Shown one piece after another: positions 54,803 through 62,441 of a stretch of DNA of 64,000 nt. Origin of the DNA: Leifsonia shinshuensis (GTDB taxonomy: Bacteria; Actinomycetota; Actinomycetes; Actinomycetales; Microbacteriaceae); NCBI RefSeq assembly GCF_031456835.1, contig NZ_JAVDVK010000001.1:2108001-2172000 (forward strand). The letters are read 5' to 3'. How positions within the stretch are numbered: the stretch's first letter is position 1; each line of letters begins with the position of its first letter. Made by a program: the position numbers and the translations under genes. The notes under the pieces were generated by a model that was not told the origin of the DNA, did not search any database, and saw only the letters and a program-made list of their open reading frames with translations.

Positions 54803-54832
54803 TTGCGCCACCTGGCGAAATGTCTGGCGCAA
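54803..54832. promoter_or_regulatory. TTGCGCCA/TGGCGCAA inverted repeat upstream of gap
   Basis: Perfect 8-base arms (54803-54810 and 54825-54832) flank 14 bases that hold a third, degenerate TGGCGAAA (54813-54820). It lies 84 bases before the gap start. A GTAGCATGG stretch (54840-54847) after it may be the -10 region. This is a possible operator for glycolytic control. Confidence 0.45.
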
Positions 54833-54916
54833 ATCTTGCGTAGCATGGCATCCACGCCACTGGTAGACGCGACACCCACCGTCGAGCATGGATGCGGCAA
54901 CACGAAAGGAACGCCC

Positions 54917-55915
54917 ATGACCCGCATCGCCATCAACGGATTCGGCCGCATCGGCCGCAACACCCTCCGCGCCCTCCTCGAGCGCGACACCGACCTCGAG
55001 GTCGTCGCCGTGAACGACCTCACCGCCCCGGCGACCCTCGCCCACCTCCTCGCCTTCGACAGCTCGCTGGGCCGGCTCGGACGCTCCGTCGAGGTCGACG
55101 GGGACACGCTCGTCGTCGACGGCCGCCGCATCCGCGTGCTCGCCGAGCGCGAGCCCGCCGACCTGCCGTGGGGGGAGCTCGGCGTGGAGGTCGTGCTCGA
55201 GTCCACCGGACGTTTCACCTCCGCAGACGCCGCCCGCGCCCACCTCGACGCCGGCGCGCGCCGCGTGCTGGTCAGCGCCCCATCCGACGGCGCGGACGTC
55301 ACCCTGGCGTACGGCGTCAACACCGACGCCTACGACCCGGAGCGCCACGTCATCGTCTCCAACGCCTCCTGCACCACGAACGCGCTCGCTCCGCTCGCCG
55401 CGGTCCTCGACGACCTCGCGGGCATCGAGCACGGCTTCATGACGACCGTCCACGCGTACACGCAGGAGCAGAACCTGCAGGACGGCCCGCACCGCGACCT
55501 CCGCCGCGCCCGTGCGGCAGCGGTCAACATCGTGCCGACGACGACCGGCGCCGCCAAGGCGATCGGCCTGGTGCTGCCGCAGCTCGACGGCAAGCTGTCG
55601 GGCGACTCCATCCGCGTGCCTGTGCCGGTCGGCTCCATCGTGGAGCTCAACACCACGGTCGCGCGCGATGTCACCCGCGACGAGGTGCTCGCCGCGTACC
55701 GCACGGCGGCCGACGGCGCGCTGCGCGGCATCCTCGACTACTCGGAGGACCCGCTCGTGTCGAGCGACATCACCGGGCAGCCCGCGTCGTCGATCTTCGA
55801 CTCGGCGCTCACCCGGGTGGATGGGCGTCACGTCAAGGTCGTCGCCTGGTACGACAACGAGTGGGGCTTCTCCAATCGCGTCGTGGACACGCTGGAGCTG
55901 CTGGCTCGCGCCTGA
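54917..55915 (+). CDS. gap: Glyceraldehyde-3-phosphate dehydrogenase
   Basis: A 332-residue glycolytic enzyme oxidising glyceraldehyde-3-phosphate with NAD and phosphate. INGFGRIGRNTLRAL is the Rossmann turn and AVNDL gives an NAD-type Asp34. SNASCTTNALAPL holds catalytic Cys152, MTTVHAYTQEQNLQDGPHRDLRRARAAAVNIVPTTTGAAKAIG holds the catalytic His, and WYDNEWGFSNR ends the catalytic domain. AAAGGA precedes ATG 54917. It is a lone gap gene with no pgk/tpi next to it, so it may be a second copy in the genome. Its stop is inside an 18-nt tandem repeat. Confidence 0.95.
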   Translation: MTRIAINGFGRIGRNTLRALLERDTDLEVVAVNDLTAPATLAHLLAFDSSLGRLGRSVEVDGDTLVVDGRRIRVLAEREPADLPWGELGVEVVLESTGRFTSADAARAHLDAGARRVLVSAPSDGADVTLAYGVNTDAYDPERHVIVSNASCTTNALAPLAAVLDDLAGIEHGFMTTVHAYTQEQNLQDGPHRDLRRARAAAVNIVPTTTGAAKAIGLVLPQLDGKLSGDSIRVPVPVGSIVELNTTVARDVTRDEVLAAYRTAADGALRGILDYSEDPLVSSDITGQPASSIFDSALTRVDGRHVKVVAWYDNEWGFSNRVVDTLELLARA

Positions 55916-55966
55916 GGCTCAGTCCTCGTGTGAGGCTCAGTCCTCGCCTGAGGCTCAGTCCTCGCG
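55913..55966. repeat. 3 x 18-nt tandem repeat covering two convergent stop codons
   Basis: Units 55913-55930, 55931-55948 and 55949-55966 share TGAGGCTCAGTCCTCG and differ only in the last two bases. The first unit supplies the TGA of gap; the third supplies the TGA of the leftward lipid kinase gene (TCA at 55955-55957). Confidence 0.92.
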
Positions 55967-56929
55967 CGGAACCTTGACGGTGAGGCTGGACGGATCGACC
56001 CAGGTGCGGAGCGCGGAGGCGCGCCCGAACAGGTCGCCGTCCAGCTCCACCTCCTCCGCCCGGCTCAGCCGCATGACGAACTCGCGGCCCTTGAGGTAGT
56101 TCATCGCCCGCACCTCCCGGTCGGCGCCCATGAAGCGCCGGCCGACGGTGGTGCGCCGCAGCACGCCGTTCTCCCAGAAGATCTTGACGACGATCTGCAG
56201 CCAGCCGATGAATCCCTCCGGCCGCAGGACGACGATGTCGAACTCGCCGTCGTCGACCGCGGCATCCGGCAGCAGCAGGATGTTCGCGGGCAGCGACCCG
56301 CAGTTCCCGATCAGGACGGTGTGGGCGCGCGCAGAGTGCACCCCCGTCTTGTCGAGCTGGTAGCGCACGCGCAGCTGGTTCTTGTCGCGCAGCACCGTGC
56401 CGATGGCCTTCACGTAGGCGAGCCACCCGTGGCGCGCCTTCAGGTCGTCGTCGGTCGCCGCGATCATGCGCGCGTCGATCCCGACGCCCGCCATGACCAG
56501 GTACGCGTGGCGGCGCGTGGGACCGTCGCCGTCGCGCAGCTCGACCACGCCCATGTCGATGGACCGGTCGCCCCCGTCGAAGGCGGAGTCGAGGGCGTTC
56601 TCCACGTCATCCAGGGTCAGGTTCAGGTTCCGGGCGAGCAGGTTGCCGGTGCCCGAGGGGAGCAGGGCGATCGGGACGTCGCTCCCGCGCAGCGCCTCCG
56701 CGACGGTCCGGACGGTGCCGTCGCCGCCCGCGGCGATCACGACGTCGGCCCCGCGCTCGAGGGCCTCCTTGGTCTGGCCCGCACCCGGGTCGTCCTCGGT
56801 CGTCTCGAGCCAGATGGTCTCGTTCCACCCCCACCGCTGCTCGGCGGCGGCGAGCGCCTCGCGCAGCGCGGGCTCATCCACCTTCACCGGGTTCACGACG
56901 ATGGCGGCGGTCCTCGGTTGCTCGGGCAT
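55955..56929 (-). CDS. Diacylglycerol/lipid kinase family protein (YegS/DgkB-like)
   Basis: A 324-residue lipid kinase. AIVVNPVKV begins the catalytic domain, ADVVIAAGGDGTVRTVAEALRGSDVPIALLPSGTGNLLARNL holds the G-G-D-G-T ATP site and the GTGN loop. The C-domain has ELDGDLFGRASALRTWVDPSSLTVKVP. It would phosphorylate diacylglycerol or a similar lipid, returning it to phospholipid synthesis. It is convergent with gap and alone on its strand until the Ser/Thr kinase gene 90 bases upstream. Confidence 0.9.
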   Translation of the reverse strand: MPEQPRTAAIVVNPVKVDEPALREALAAAEQRWGWNETIWLETTEDDPGAGQTKEALERGADVVIAAGGDGTVRTVAEALRGSDVPIALLPSGTGNLLARNLNLTLDDVENALDSAFDGGDRSIDMGVVELRDGDGPTRRHAYLVMAGVGIDARMIAATDDDLKARHGWLAYVKAIGTVLRDKNQLRVRYQLDKTGVHSARAHTVLIGNCGSLPANILLLPDAAVDDGEFDIVVLRPEGFIGWLQIVVKIFWENGVLRRTTVGRRFMGADREVRAMNYLKGREFVMRLSRAEEVELDGDLFGRASALRTWVDPSSLTVKVPRED

Positions 56930-57019
56930 ACCCCGGACAGTACCGGCGAACGGGCGGCTGCGGAAGTTCGCAGGGATCCCGGGCGCGGCTCGCCGGTGCG
57001 CAGGCTCAGCGGGAAGCGG

Positions 57020-58393
57020 TCAGCCCTTGCCCTTATCCGGGCCGCCGCCTTTGCCGCCGCCCTTGCCCGGGCCGCCGCCCGGACCGGGCTTGGCGGGCTC
57101 CTGCTTGGCCGGTTCCTGCTTGGCGGGCGCCTGCTGCTGCACCGGCTCCTGCTGCACCGGCTCCTGCGTGGCAGGCGCCTCGACCGGCGCGACAGTCGAC
57201 GCGGGCGCCACGACGCTCGGTGTGGGCCGGGGCGTGTCCGGGACGCTCTGGGGCTTCTCCGACGCCGGCGCCATCATGCTGCCGAGCCCGAGCGTCGCCA
57301 GGACGACCAGGATGCTCCCCGCGACCGCCCCCGTCGCGACGATGCCGCGCCGGCGCCGCGTCGACGCCCGCGAGCGACGCGCTCTGGTCGTGGGCAGGAT
57401 GCGCGTCGCGTCGGTCGCTTCAGGCTCAGCCCCGAGCGCGGCCGCGCCGCCGGACCGCTCGGCCGCGACCGCGGCGCCGCCGACCGCCTCCGCCCCGACC
57501 GCGGGCATCGCGACCGTGGGCACGTCCTCCGGCGCTTCGGGAGTCCACCCCACCAGCTGCGGCGCCAGCTCCCGCACCATGACCGCGACCTCGAGCGCCG
57601 TCGGCCGCAGCTGCGGATCGCGCGCGGTCATGGCGCCCAGCAGCCCGCGCCAGTCCTCCGGCAGCGACGAGGGGATGCGCGGATCGCGCGCCGCCCGAGC
57701 GGCTACGGCCTCGACCGGCGTCCCGGGGTACTCGCGCACCCCGGTCAGCGCCTCCAGCATCACGAGGCCGAGCGAGTAGATGTCGGACGACGGACCGGGT
57801 TCCCCGGCGAAGATCTGCTCCGGACTGAGGTATCCGGCCGTCCCCATCACCGTGCCGATCGTCGTGATGCGCTCCGAGCCGACGAGGTGCGCGATCCCGA
57901 AGTCGGCGAGTTTCACGACGGTCTGCCCGCCGGGGACGCTCGCCTCGGCGAGCAGGATGTTGCCGGGCTTCAGGTCGCGGTGCACCATGCCGGCTTCGTG
58001 GACGACCACGAGCGCCTCCGCGATGCCGACCGCCACCTCGACGGCCTCCTGCGGGGCGAGCGGACCGTGCTCCAGGCGCGTGCGGAGGTCCTCGCCGTCG
58101 ACGAGCTCCATCACGAGGAAGCTGGGCGTGGTGTCGCCGTCCGCAGCGAGGTGCGCATCGTGCAGCGCGACCAGGTTTGGGTGGCTGAGCCGCCCCAGCA
58201 TGGTCGCCTCGGTGCGCCGTCGCGCATCGTCCACCGCTGTTCCGCTGGCGAACACCTTCACCGCGACCTCTCGGTCCAGCCGCCGGTCGAGCGCGCGGAA
58301 GACCGTCGCCATCCCGCCCCGACCCAACCGGTCGTGCAGCTCATACCGCTCGAGGAGCACTCGTTCGTCCACCGCGCGAGCATACGCGCCCAT
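57020..58393 (-). CDS. Membrane Ser/Thr protein kinase (Hanks type, PknB-like)
   Basis: A 457-residue receptor-like kinase. The kinase domain (about 15-275) has LGRGGMATVFRALD (P-loop), VAVKVF (Lys), VHRDLKPGNILL (catalytic loop), LADFGIAHL (DFG) and GTAGYLSPEQIF. A juxtamembrane acidic/Thr-rich linker carries likely autophosphorylation sites. A single helix (about 345-370) leads to an outside tail of QEPVQQ and AKQEPAK repeats ending in Gly/Lys-rich GGGPGKGGGKGGG. There are no PASTA domains. GTG eight codons downstream is an alternative start. It is divergent from a MarR gene across 76 bases. Confidence 0.93.
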   Translation of the reverse strand: MGAYARAVDERVLLERYELHDRLGRGGMATVFRALDRRLDREVAVKVFASGTAVDDARRRTEATMLGRLSHPNLVALHDAHLAADGDTTPSFLVMELVDGEDLRTRLEHGPLAPQEAVEVAVGIAEALVVVHEAGMVHRDLKPGNILLAEASVPGGQTVVKLADFGIAHLVGSERITTIGTVMGTAGYLSPEQIFAGEPGPSSDIYSLGLVMLEALTGVREYPGTPVEAVAARAARDPRIPSSLPEDWRGLLGAMTARDPQLRPTALEVAVMVRELAPQLVGWTPEAPEDVPTVAMPAVGAEAVGGAAVAAERSGGAAALGAEPEATDATRILPTTRARRSRASTRRRRGIVATGAVAGSILVVLATLGLGSMMAPASEKPQSVPDTPRPTPSVVAPASTVAPVEAPATQEPVQQEPVQQQAPAKQEPAKQEPAKPGPGGGPGKGGGKGGGPDKGKG

Positions 58394-58469
58394 TCCGTGT
58401 CCGTGAATCCGCCGACAGTCAGGTCCACCCCCGTTGCATACGGACGCATCCTGGGCATGACTGATAAGA

Positions 58470-58961
58470 GTGACGCACGAACCGGAGGAGCCTCGGCCCG
58501 AGACGGGTGTGCTCGAGGCGCTGCAGGTCTACCGTGCGGCCGAAGCGGCGATGCGGCGGCGCACCGGGTCGGCGATGGGGATCGGCGAGAACGATCTGCT
58601 CGCCCTGCGCCTGATCCTCGACAACACGGCCGCCGGGCGTCCGACCTTCGCCAAGGACGTCAGCGCCTATGTGGGGGTGTCGAGCGCGTCCACCACCCTC
58701 CTCATCGACCGGCTGACGAAGGCGGGCTTCGTGGAGCGGCGCCCGAGCCGCATCGACAAGCGCTCGGTGGAGTTGGTCCCCACGCGGGCCGCGCTCGGCG
58801 ACACGGGTCCTCTGCTGGCCGCCGCCCAGGAGCAGATCGCCGCCGCGACCGCCGAGTTGAGCGCCGACGAGGCCGAGACGGTCACCCGATTCCTCACGAA
58901 GATGCGCCAAACCGTGGACCGGATCGCGTCCGAGCGCACGGCTAGGCCCAAACGAACCTGA
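58470..58961 (+). CDS. MarR-family transcriptional regulator
   Basis: A 163-residue winged-helix protein. MGIGENDLLALRLILDNTAAGR precedes TFAKDVSAYVGVSSASTTLLIDRLTKAGFVER (helix-turn-helix, about 60-92). The wing is RPSRIDKRSVELVPTRAA, with the R-x-D-K-R pattern. An operator-like ATTGC-TAG-GCAAT follows immediately after its stop, before two small membrane-protein genes, so it may regulate those. The GTG start at 58470 has no strong ribosome site. Confidence 0.85.
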   Translation: MTHEPEEPRPETGVLEALQVYRAAEAAMRRRTGSAMGIGENDLLALRLILDNTAAGRPTFAKDVSAYVGVSSASTTLLIDRLTKAGFVERRPSRIDKRSVELVPTRAALGDTGPLLAAAQEQIAAATAELSADEAETVTRFLTKMRQTVDRIASERTARPKRT

Positions 58962-58971
58962 AGTCAAGGGG

Positions 58972-58984
58972 ATTGCTAGGCAAT
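58972..58984. promoter_or_regulatory. ATTGC-TAG-GCAAT dyad, candidate MarR operator
   Basis: A perfect 5-3-5 palindrome 11 bases after the MarR stop and 47 bases before the first small membrane-protein gene, in a locally AT-rich stretch. It resembles MarR sites of actinobacteria as I remember them. Confidence 0.5.
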
Positions 58985-59030
58985 TGAAGTAGTTGTTGTG
59001 TGGAGCGCGTCAAGGAAAGGACACTTCTCC

Positions 59031-59195
59031 ATGAACATCCTGCTCATCATCGTTGCCATCATCGCCATCATCCTGCTGCTCACCGGCGGATTCGTGCAGT
59101 CCCTGAACTTCCTGCTCTGGGTCGGAATCATCCTGCTCGTCCTGGCCGTGATCGTCTGGCTGGTGCGACTGCTCACCGGAAGCCGTCGGGTCTAG
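59031..59195 (+). CDS. Small hydrophobic membrane protein
   Basis: A 54-residue peptide made almost entirely of two hydrophobic helices (about 3-22 and 27-47) joined by FVQSLN and ending in TGSRRV. The ribosome site AAGGAAAGG lies about ten bases before ATG 59031. Short two-helix proteins like this are common in actinobacteria and often stress-induced, but have no assigned role. It is followed 13 bases later by another small membrane-protein gene, likely in one transcript. Confidence 0.75.
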   Translation: MNILLIIVAIIAIILLLTGGFVQSLNFLLWVGIILLVLAVIVWLVRLLTGSRRV

Positions 59196-59208
59196 GCCGG
59201 GAGACGCC

Positions 59209-59463
59209 ATGAGCCTCGGCGCAGGGATCTTCCTCGTCGTCGTGGGCGCGATCCTCGCGTTCGCACTCAACGTCCAGGTCGGCTGGATCGACCTGCACCT
59301 GGTGGGCTACATCCTGATGGTCGCCGGCGTCATCGGCATCATCATCGGGATCGTGCTGCTCACCCGGCGTCGCACCTCCGTCGCCACCACCCGCACGGCC
59401 GTCGATCCTGCGACGGGCGAGCGCGTGACGCGCCGGACGGGCGAGTCGGACGACATCGTCTGA
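59209..59463 (+). CDS. DUF6458-like small membrane protein
   Basis: An 84-residue protein with two hydrophobic helices (about 5-22 and 31-52). GAGIFLVVVGAILAFALNVQVGWIDLHLVGYILMVAGV matches the DUF6458 pattern, with the conserved W-I-D-L between the helices. A polar Thr/Arg/Asp tail follows (53-84). GGGAG precedes ATG 59209. Function unknown; its pairing with another two-helix protein suggests an envelope-stress role at best. Confidence 0.8.
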   Translation: MSLGAGIFLVVVGAILAFALNVQVGWIDLHLVGYILMVAGVIGIIIGIVLLTRRRTSVATTRTAVDPATGERVTRRTGESDDIV

Positions 59464-59482
59464 CACCCTCCCTCTCGAACGT

Positions 59483-59516
59483 AGAAGCCCCCGTGCCGTC
59501 TGGCACGGGGGCTTCT
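59483..59516. terminator. Strong bidirectional hairpin terminator
   Basis: AGAAGCCCCCGTGCC (59483-59497) and GGCACGGGGGCTTCT (59502-59516) form a perfect 15-base stem with a GTCT loop, between the convergent DUF6458-like and decarboxylase genes. Confidence 0.85.
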
Positions 59517-59541
59517 GCGTTGCCGATTGATGCGTTGCCGT

Positions 59542-60921
59542 TCACTCCATCGTGTCGAGGATGCCGACCAGGTCGTCGAAGGTCGTCAGCGGGTTCAGGA
59601 CGGCGAAGCGCGTGTTCGGCCGGCCGGCATGCGAGCTCGGCGTGACGAACGCGCGCTGCTCGTCCAGCAGGCGGGCCGACCACACGGCGTAGTCCTCCTT
59701 CGTCCACCCCTCGCGCTCGAAGACGACCACGGACAGCTGCGGCCGCCGCACCAGGCGGAACCCGTCGCGCCGCTCGATCTCGTCTGCGATCTGCTCGGCC
59801 AGCCGGATGGATGCCGTCACGGCGTCCCGGTACGCGGCGGCCCCGTGCGACGCCAGCGAGAACCAGAACGGCAGCCCGCGCGCCCGGCGCGTCAGGTGCG
59901 CCGCATAGTCGGACGGGCTCCACTCGGTGTTCTCGGTGAGCGTGTCGAGGTACTCGGCGTGCTGCGTGTGCGCGCGGCGGCCGGCCTCCGGGTCGCGGTA
60001 GATCAGTGCGCAGGCGTCGAACGGAGCGAACAGCCACTTGTGCGGGTCGACGATCACGGAGTCCGCGTGCTCGACGCCGGCGAAGCGATGACGCGCGAGC
60101 GGGGAGAGCATCCCAGCGAGCCCGTACGCGCCGTCGACGTGCAGCCAGAACGAGAACTCCGACTTGAGCGCCGCGACGGAGGCGATGTCGTCGACGATTC
60201 CGAAGTTCGTCGACCCCCCGGTCGCGACGACCGCGAAGACCGCGTCGCCGTACTCCTCCAGAGCGGGGCGCACCGCGTCACCGGTGAGGACGCCGGACTC
60301 ACCCGGGGAGACCGCGACCACGTCCACATCCATCACCCGCGCGGCCGACGATATGGAGGAGTGCGCCTCGGCGCTGCACACGATCACCCAGCGACCGGAC
60401 GGGTTGCCCCGCTCGGTGCGGGCGGCCTCGCGGGCGGCGACGAGCGCGGACAGGTTGCCGAGCGTCCCGCCCTGCACGAAGACGCCGCCCGCCGTGGCCG
60501 GAAGCCCGAACTCGGCCGCCAGCCAGGCGAGCACCTGGTTCTCCGCGTAGACCGCTCCGGATCCCTCGAGCCACGAACCGCCGTAGACGGCGCTGGCCGA
60601 CACGACCAGGTCGAACGCGGTCGCCGCCTTGGTCGGAGCGGTCGGGATGAACGAGAGGTACCGCGGGTGGTCGGTGGTGATGCAGGCGGGGGCGAGCACG
60701 TGCTCGAAGAGGGCGAGCGCGCGCTCGGCGCCGATCCCGGTCTCGGAGACAGTCTGCCCGGCGAGCCGGCGCAGCTCGAACTCGGGCAGCGGCTTGTCGA
60801 GCGGGGTGTCCTCGCTCAGGATGCGGCGCCGCGAGTAGTCGAGCACCAGGTCGACGAGCTCACGGGTCTCGGGGGTGACCGCGTGCATGCGGTCGGCGGC
60901 CGGGGCGGGCGTCTTGGTCAT
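59542..60921 (-). CDS. PLP-dependent amino-acid decarboxylase (group II, aromatic-L-amino-acid decarboxylase-like)
   Basis: A 459-residue fold-type-I enzyme of the aromatic-amino-acid/glutamate decarboxylase group. GVFVQGGTLGNLSALVAAREAA holds the phosphate loop, CSAEAHSSISSAARVM the ring-stacking His, and WLHVDGAYGLAGML the Asp that pairs with the pyridine N. VDPHKWLFAPFDACAL contains the Schiff-base Lys. ATG 60921 follows GGAGG with a good spacing; the longer frame adds an Arg-rich leader. The exact amino acid is not predictable; tyrosine, tryptophan or diaminobutyrate-type substrates are all known in relatives. Confidence 0.9.
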   Translation of the reverse strand: MTKTPAPAADRMHAVTPETRELVDLVLDYSRRRILSEDTPLDKPLPEFELRRLAGQTVSETGIGAERALALFEHVLAPACITTDHPRYLSFIPTAPTKAATAFDLVVSASAVYGGSWLEGSGAVYAENQVLAWLAAEFGLPATAGGVFVQGGTLGNLSALVAAREAARTERGNPSGRWVIVCSAEAHSSISSAARVMDVDVVAVSPGESGVLTGDAVRPALEEYGDAVFAVVATGGSTNFGIVDDIASVAALKSEFSFWLHVDGAYGLAGMLSPLARHRFAGVEHADSVIVDPHKWLFAPFDACALIYRDPEAGRRAHTQHAEYLDTLTENTEWSPSDYAAHLTRRARGLPFWFSLASHGAAAYRDAVTASIRLAEQIADEIERRDGFRLVRRPQLSVVVFEREGWTKEDYAVWSARLLDEQRAFVTPSSHAGRPNTRFAVLNPLTTFDDLVGILDTME

Positions 60922-60951
60922 GGAACCTCCGACGGACATGCTTTCACACAG

Positions 60952-61027
60952 ATCCCGCACACGTTTGGCGCGGGATGCACGGAATCGGCGTGGTTCTCCA
61001 CGATACGCAGCTTTGCTGCGAACCACG
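60952..61027. promoter_or_regulatory. Two stem-loops in the decarboxylase/phosphotransferase divergent gap
   Basis: ATCCCGC (60952-60958) pairs with GCGGGAT (60970-60976). CGTGGTTC (60989-60996) pairs with GAACCACG (61020-61027), enclosing a nested CGCAGC-TTT-GCTGCG (61006-61020) that shares one G. The second is a compact bulged hairpin 70 bases before the 61098 gene. It could be an operator, an RNA leader, or a single copy of another palindromic repeat. Confidence 0.45.
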
Positions 61028-61097
61028 AGGCCACGACGGCCGATCAGCCGCGTCCCGGCCGCCCTGGGCGCGGCGCGCATCCTGCTAGGTTCGACCG

Positions 61098-61973
61098 GTG
61101 AGCGACACCCCTGCGGCCGACATCGTGACGGACGAGAGACTCGTCCGTCGACTGCTCGCGGAGCAGCATCCCGACCTCCCGGGAGAGCTGCGACTCGTCT
61201 CGGACGGCTGGGACAACCAGCTCTACCGCCTCGGCGACCGCTTGGCCGTGCGGGTCCCGCGCCGCGAGGTCGCCGCACACCTGATCGAGCACGAGCAGCG
61301 GATGCTGCCCGCGATCGCCGCGCGGGTCGGCGTCCCCGTGCCCGCGCCGGTGCGCGTCGGGTCGCCCTCGGAGGCGTTCCCCTGGCCGTGGAGCGTGGTC
61401 GAGTGGTTCGAGGGCACCGACGGCGCCTCGGTCGACGCGGCCGGACGTGCCGGGCTGGCGGAGCCGCTCGCGATGTTCGTCGGCGAGCTGGCCGTCCCGG
61501 CGCCCGAGGCGCCGAGGAACCCCGTGCGCGGCGTGCCGCTGGCCGACCGCGACGAGGCCGTGCGCCTGCGGCTGCGGTCGCTCTCCGGACGCCGGGAGGT
61601 CGCCCACCTCGAGCAGGCCTGGCGCGAGGCTCTGGAAGCGGCGGTGTGGGACGGCCCGCCCCTGCTGCTGCACGGAGACCTCCATCCCGGCAACCTGCTC
61701 ATCGGCGACTCGGTCTCGCTGGCCGCCGTGGTCGACTTCGGGGATGTGACGAGCGGCGACCCCGCCACCGACCTGGCGACGGCGTGGCTGACGTTCGACG
61801 GGGACGCCCGGGAGGCGTTCCGCGCGGCGCTCCCCGCATCCCCCGACCGGGCGACTTGGAGGCGCGCCCGCGGCTGGGCGGTCGCGATGGCGTCCGCGCT
61901 GGCGATGTCGTCCGACGACAACCCGCGCATGGCCGCGCTCGCCCGGCACACGCTCGATCAGCTCGAGGAGTGA
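61098..61973 (+). CDS. Aminoglycoside phosphotransferase-family (APH-fold) kinase
   Basis: A 291-residue kinase of the APH/choline-kinase fold. LVSDGWDNQLYRLGDRLAVRVPRRE is the N-lobe with the ATP-binding Arg/Lys strand. LLLHGDLHPGNLLI is the Brenner motif with catalytic Asp, and AAVVDFGDVTSGDPATDLATAWLTF holds the metal-binding Asp. Chromosomal members of this group phosphorylate diverse small molecules, including macrolides; resistance cannot be claimed from the sequence. The GTG start at 61098 is supported by the family N-terminus. Confidence 0.85.
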   Translation: MSDTPAADIVTDERLVRRLLAEQHPDLPGELRLVSDGWDNQLYRLGDRLAVRVPRREVAAHLIEHEQRMLPAIAARVGVPVPAPVRVGSPSEAFPWPWSVVEWFEGTDGASVDAAGRAGLAEPLAMFVGELAVPAPEAPRNPVRGVPLADRDEAVRLRLRSLSGRREVAHLEQAWREALEAAVWDGPPLLLHGDLHPGNLLIGDSVSLAAVVDFGDVTSGDPATDLATAWLTFDGDAREAFRAALPASPDRATWRRARGWAVAMASALAMSSDDNPRMAALARHTLDQLEE

Positions 61974-61979
61974 GCGGCC

Positions 61980-62312
61980 CTAGAGCCCGCGCTCGTGCGT
62001 GGTGCCGGTGACGTGCTGGCCGTCCTCGTCGAGGGCGATCAGGCCGGAGGAGCTCGCGGCCGACGCGGCCAGGTGCTCGATCCACTCGCGGTCGATCGTC
62101 GGGGGCCGCGAACCGCTGTAGCGGAAGCGGAGCGGGATGGACGGGTCGATCCAGATCGTGGTGCGGCCGTCGCCGTTCTCCGGCGACTCGCGCCAGCTCA
62201 ACGCGAAGGACTCCTTGCGCCGCAGCTTGGAGACGATGACGACCTCGAGGTGCGCCAGCACGCGGTCATCGAACGAGATCTGCGTGCTGCTGTCGTACAT
62301 CATGTATCCCAT
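61980..62312 (-). CDS. Small hypothetical protein (DUF7882-like)
   Basis: A 110-residue soluble protein of a type I recognise from Microbacteriaceae genomes but whose function is unknown. MGYMMYDSSTQISFDDRVLAHLEVVIVSKLRRKESFALSW is the conserved-looking start, followed by TTIWIDPSIPLRFRYSGSRPPTIDREWIEHLAASA and a Gly-free tail ending THERGL. It is mostly beta with a late helix. ATG 62312 follows GGAGGTGCCCG, a good ribosome site. It is convergent with the APH-fold gene across only 6 bases. Confidence 0.75.
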   Translation of the reverse strand: MGYMMYDSSTQISFDDRVLAHLEVVIVSKLRRKESFALSWRESPENGDGRTTIWIDPSIPLRFRYSGSRPPTIDREWIEHLAASAASSSGLIALDEDGQHVTGTTHERGL

Positions 62313-62354
62313 CGGGCACCTCCACGAACACCGTAACCCACCCGGCCTCAGCAC

Positions 62355-62429
62355 CCCCACCGTCGAGTACACGAAAACTGCACGGATTCCTCCCGAATCC
62401 GTGCAGTTTTCGTGTACTCGACGGTGGGG
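62355..62429. repeat. Perfect 35-bp hairpin, family D (copy 2)
   Basis: Arms 62355-62389 and 62395-62429 are exact reverse complements around a CTCCC loop. The outer arm matches copy 1 at 36454-36519 (GTCGAGTACACGAAAA), while the inner stem differs with paired changes. It is downstream of the dehydrogenase gene on the minus strand and may terminate it. Confidence 0.9.
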
Positions 62430-62441
62430 CGGAGCCCCGGG

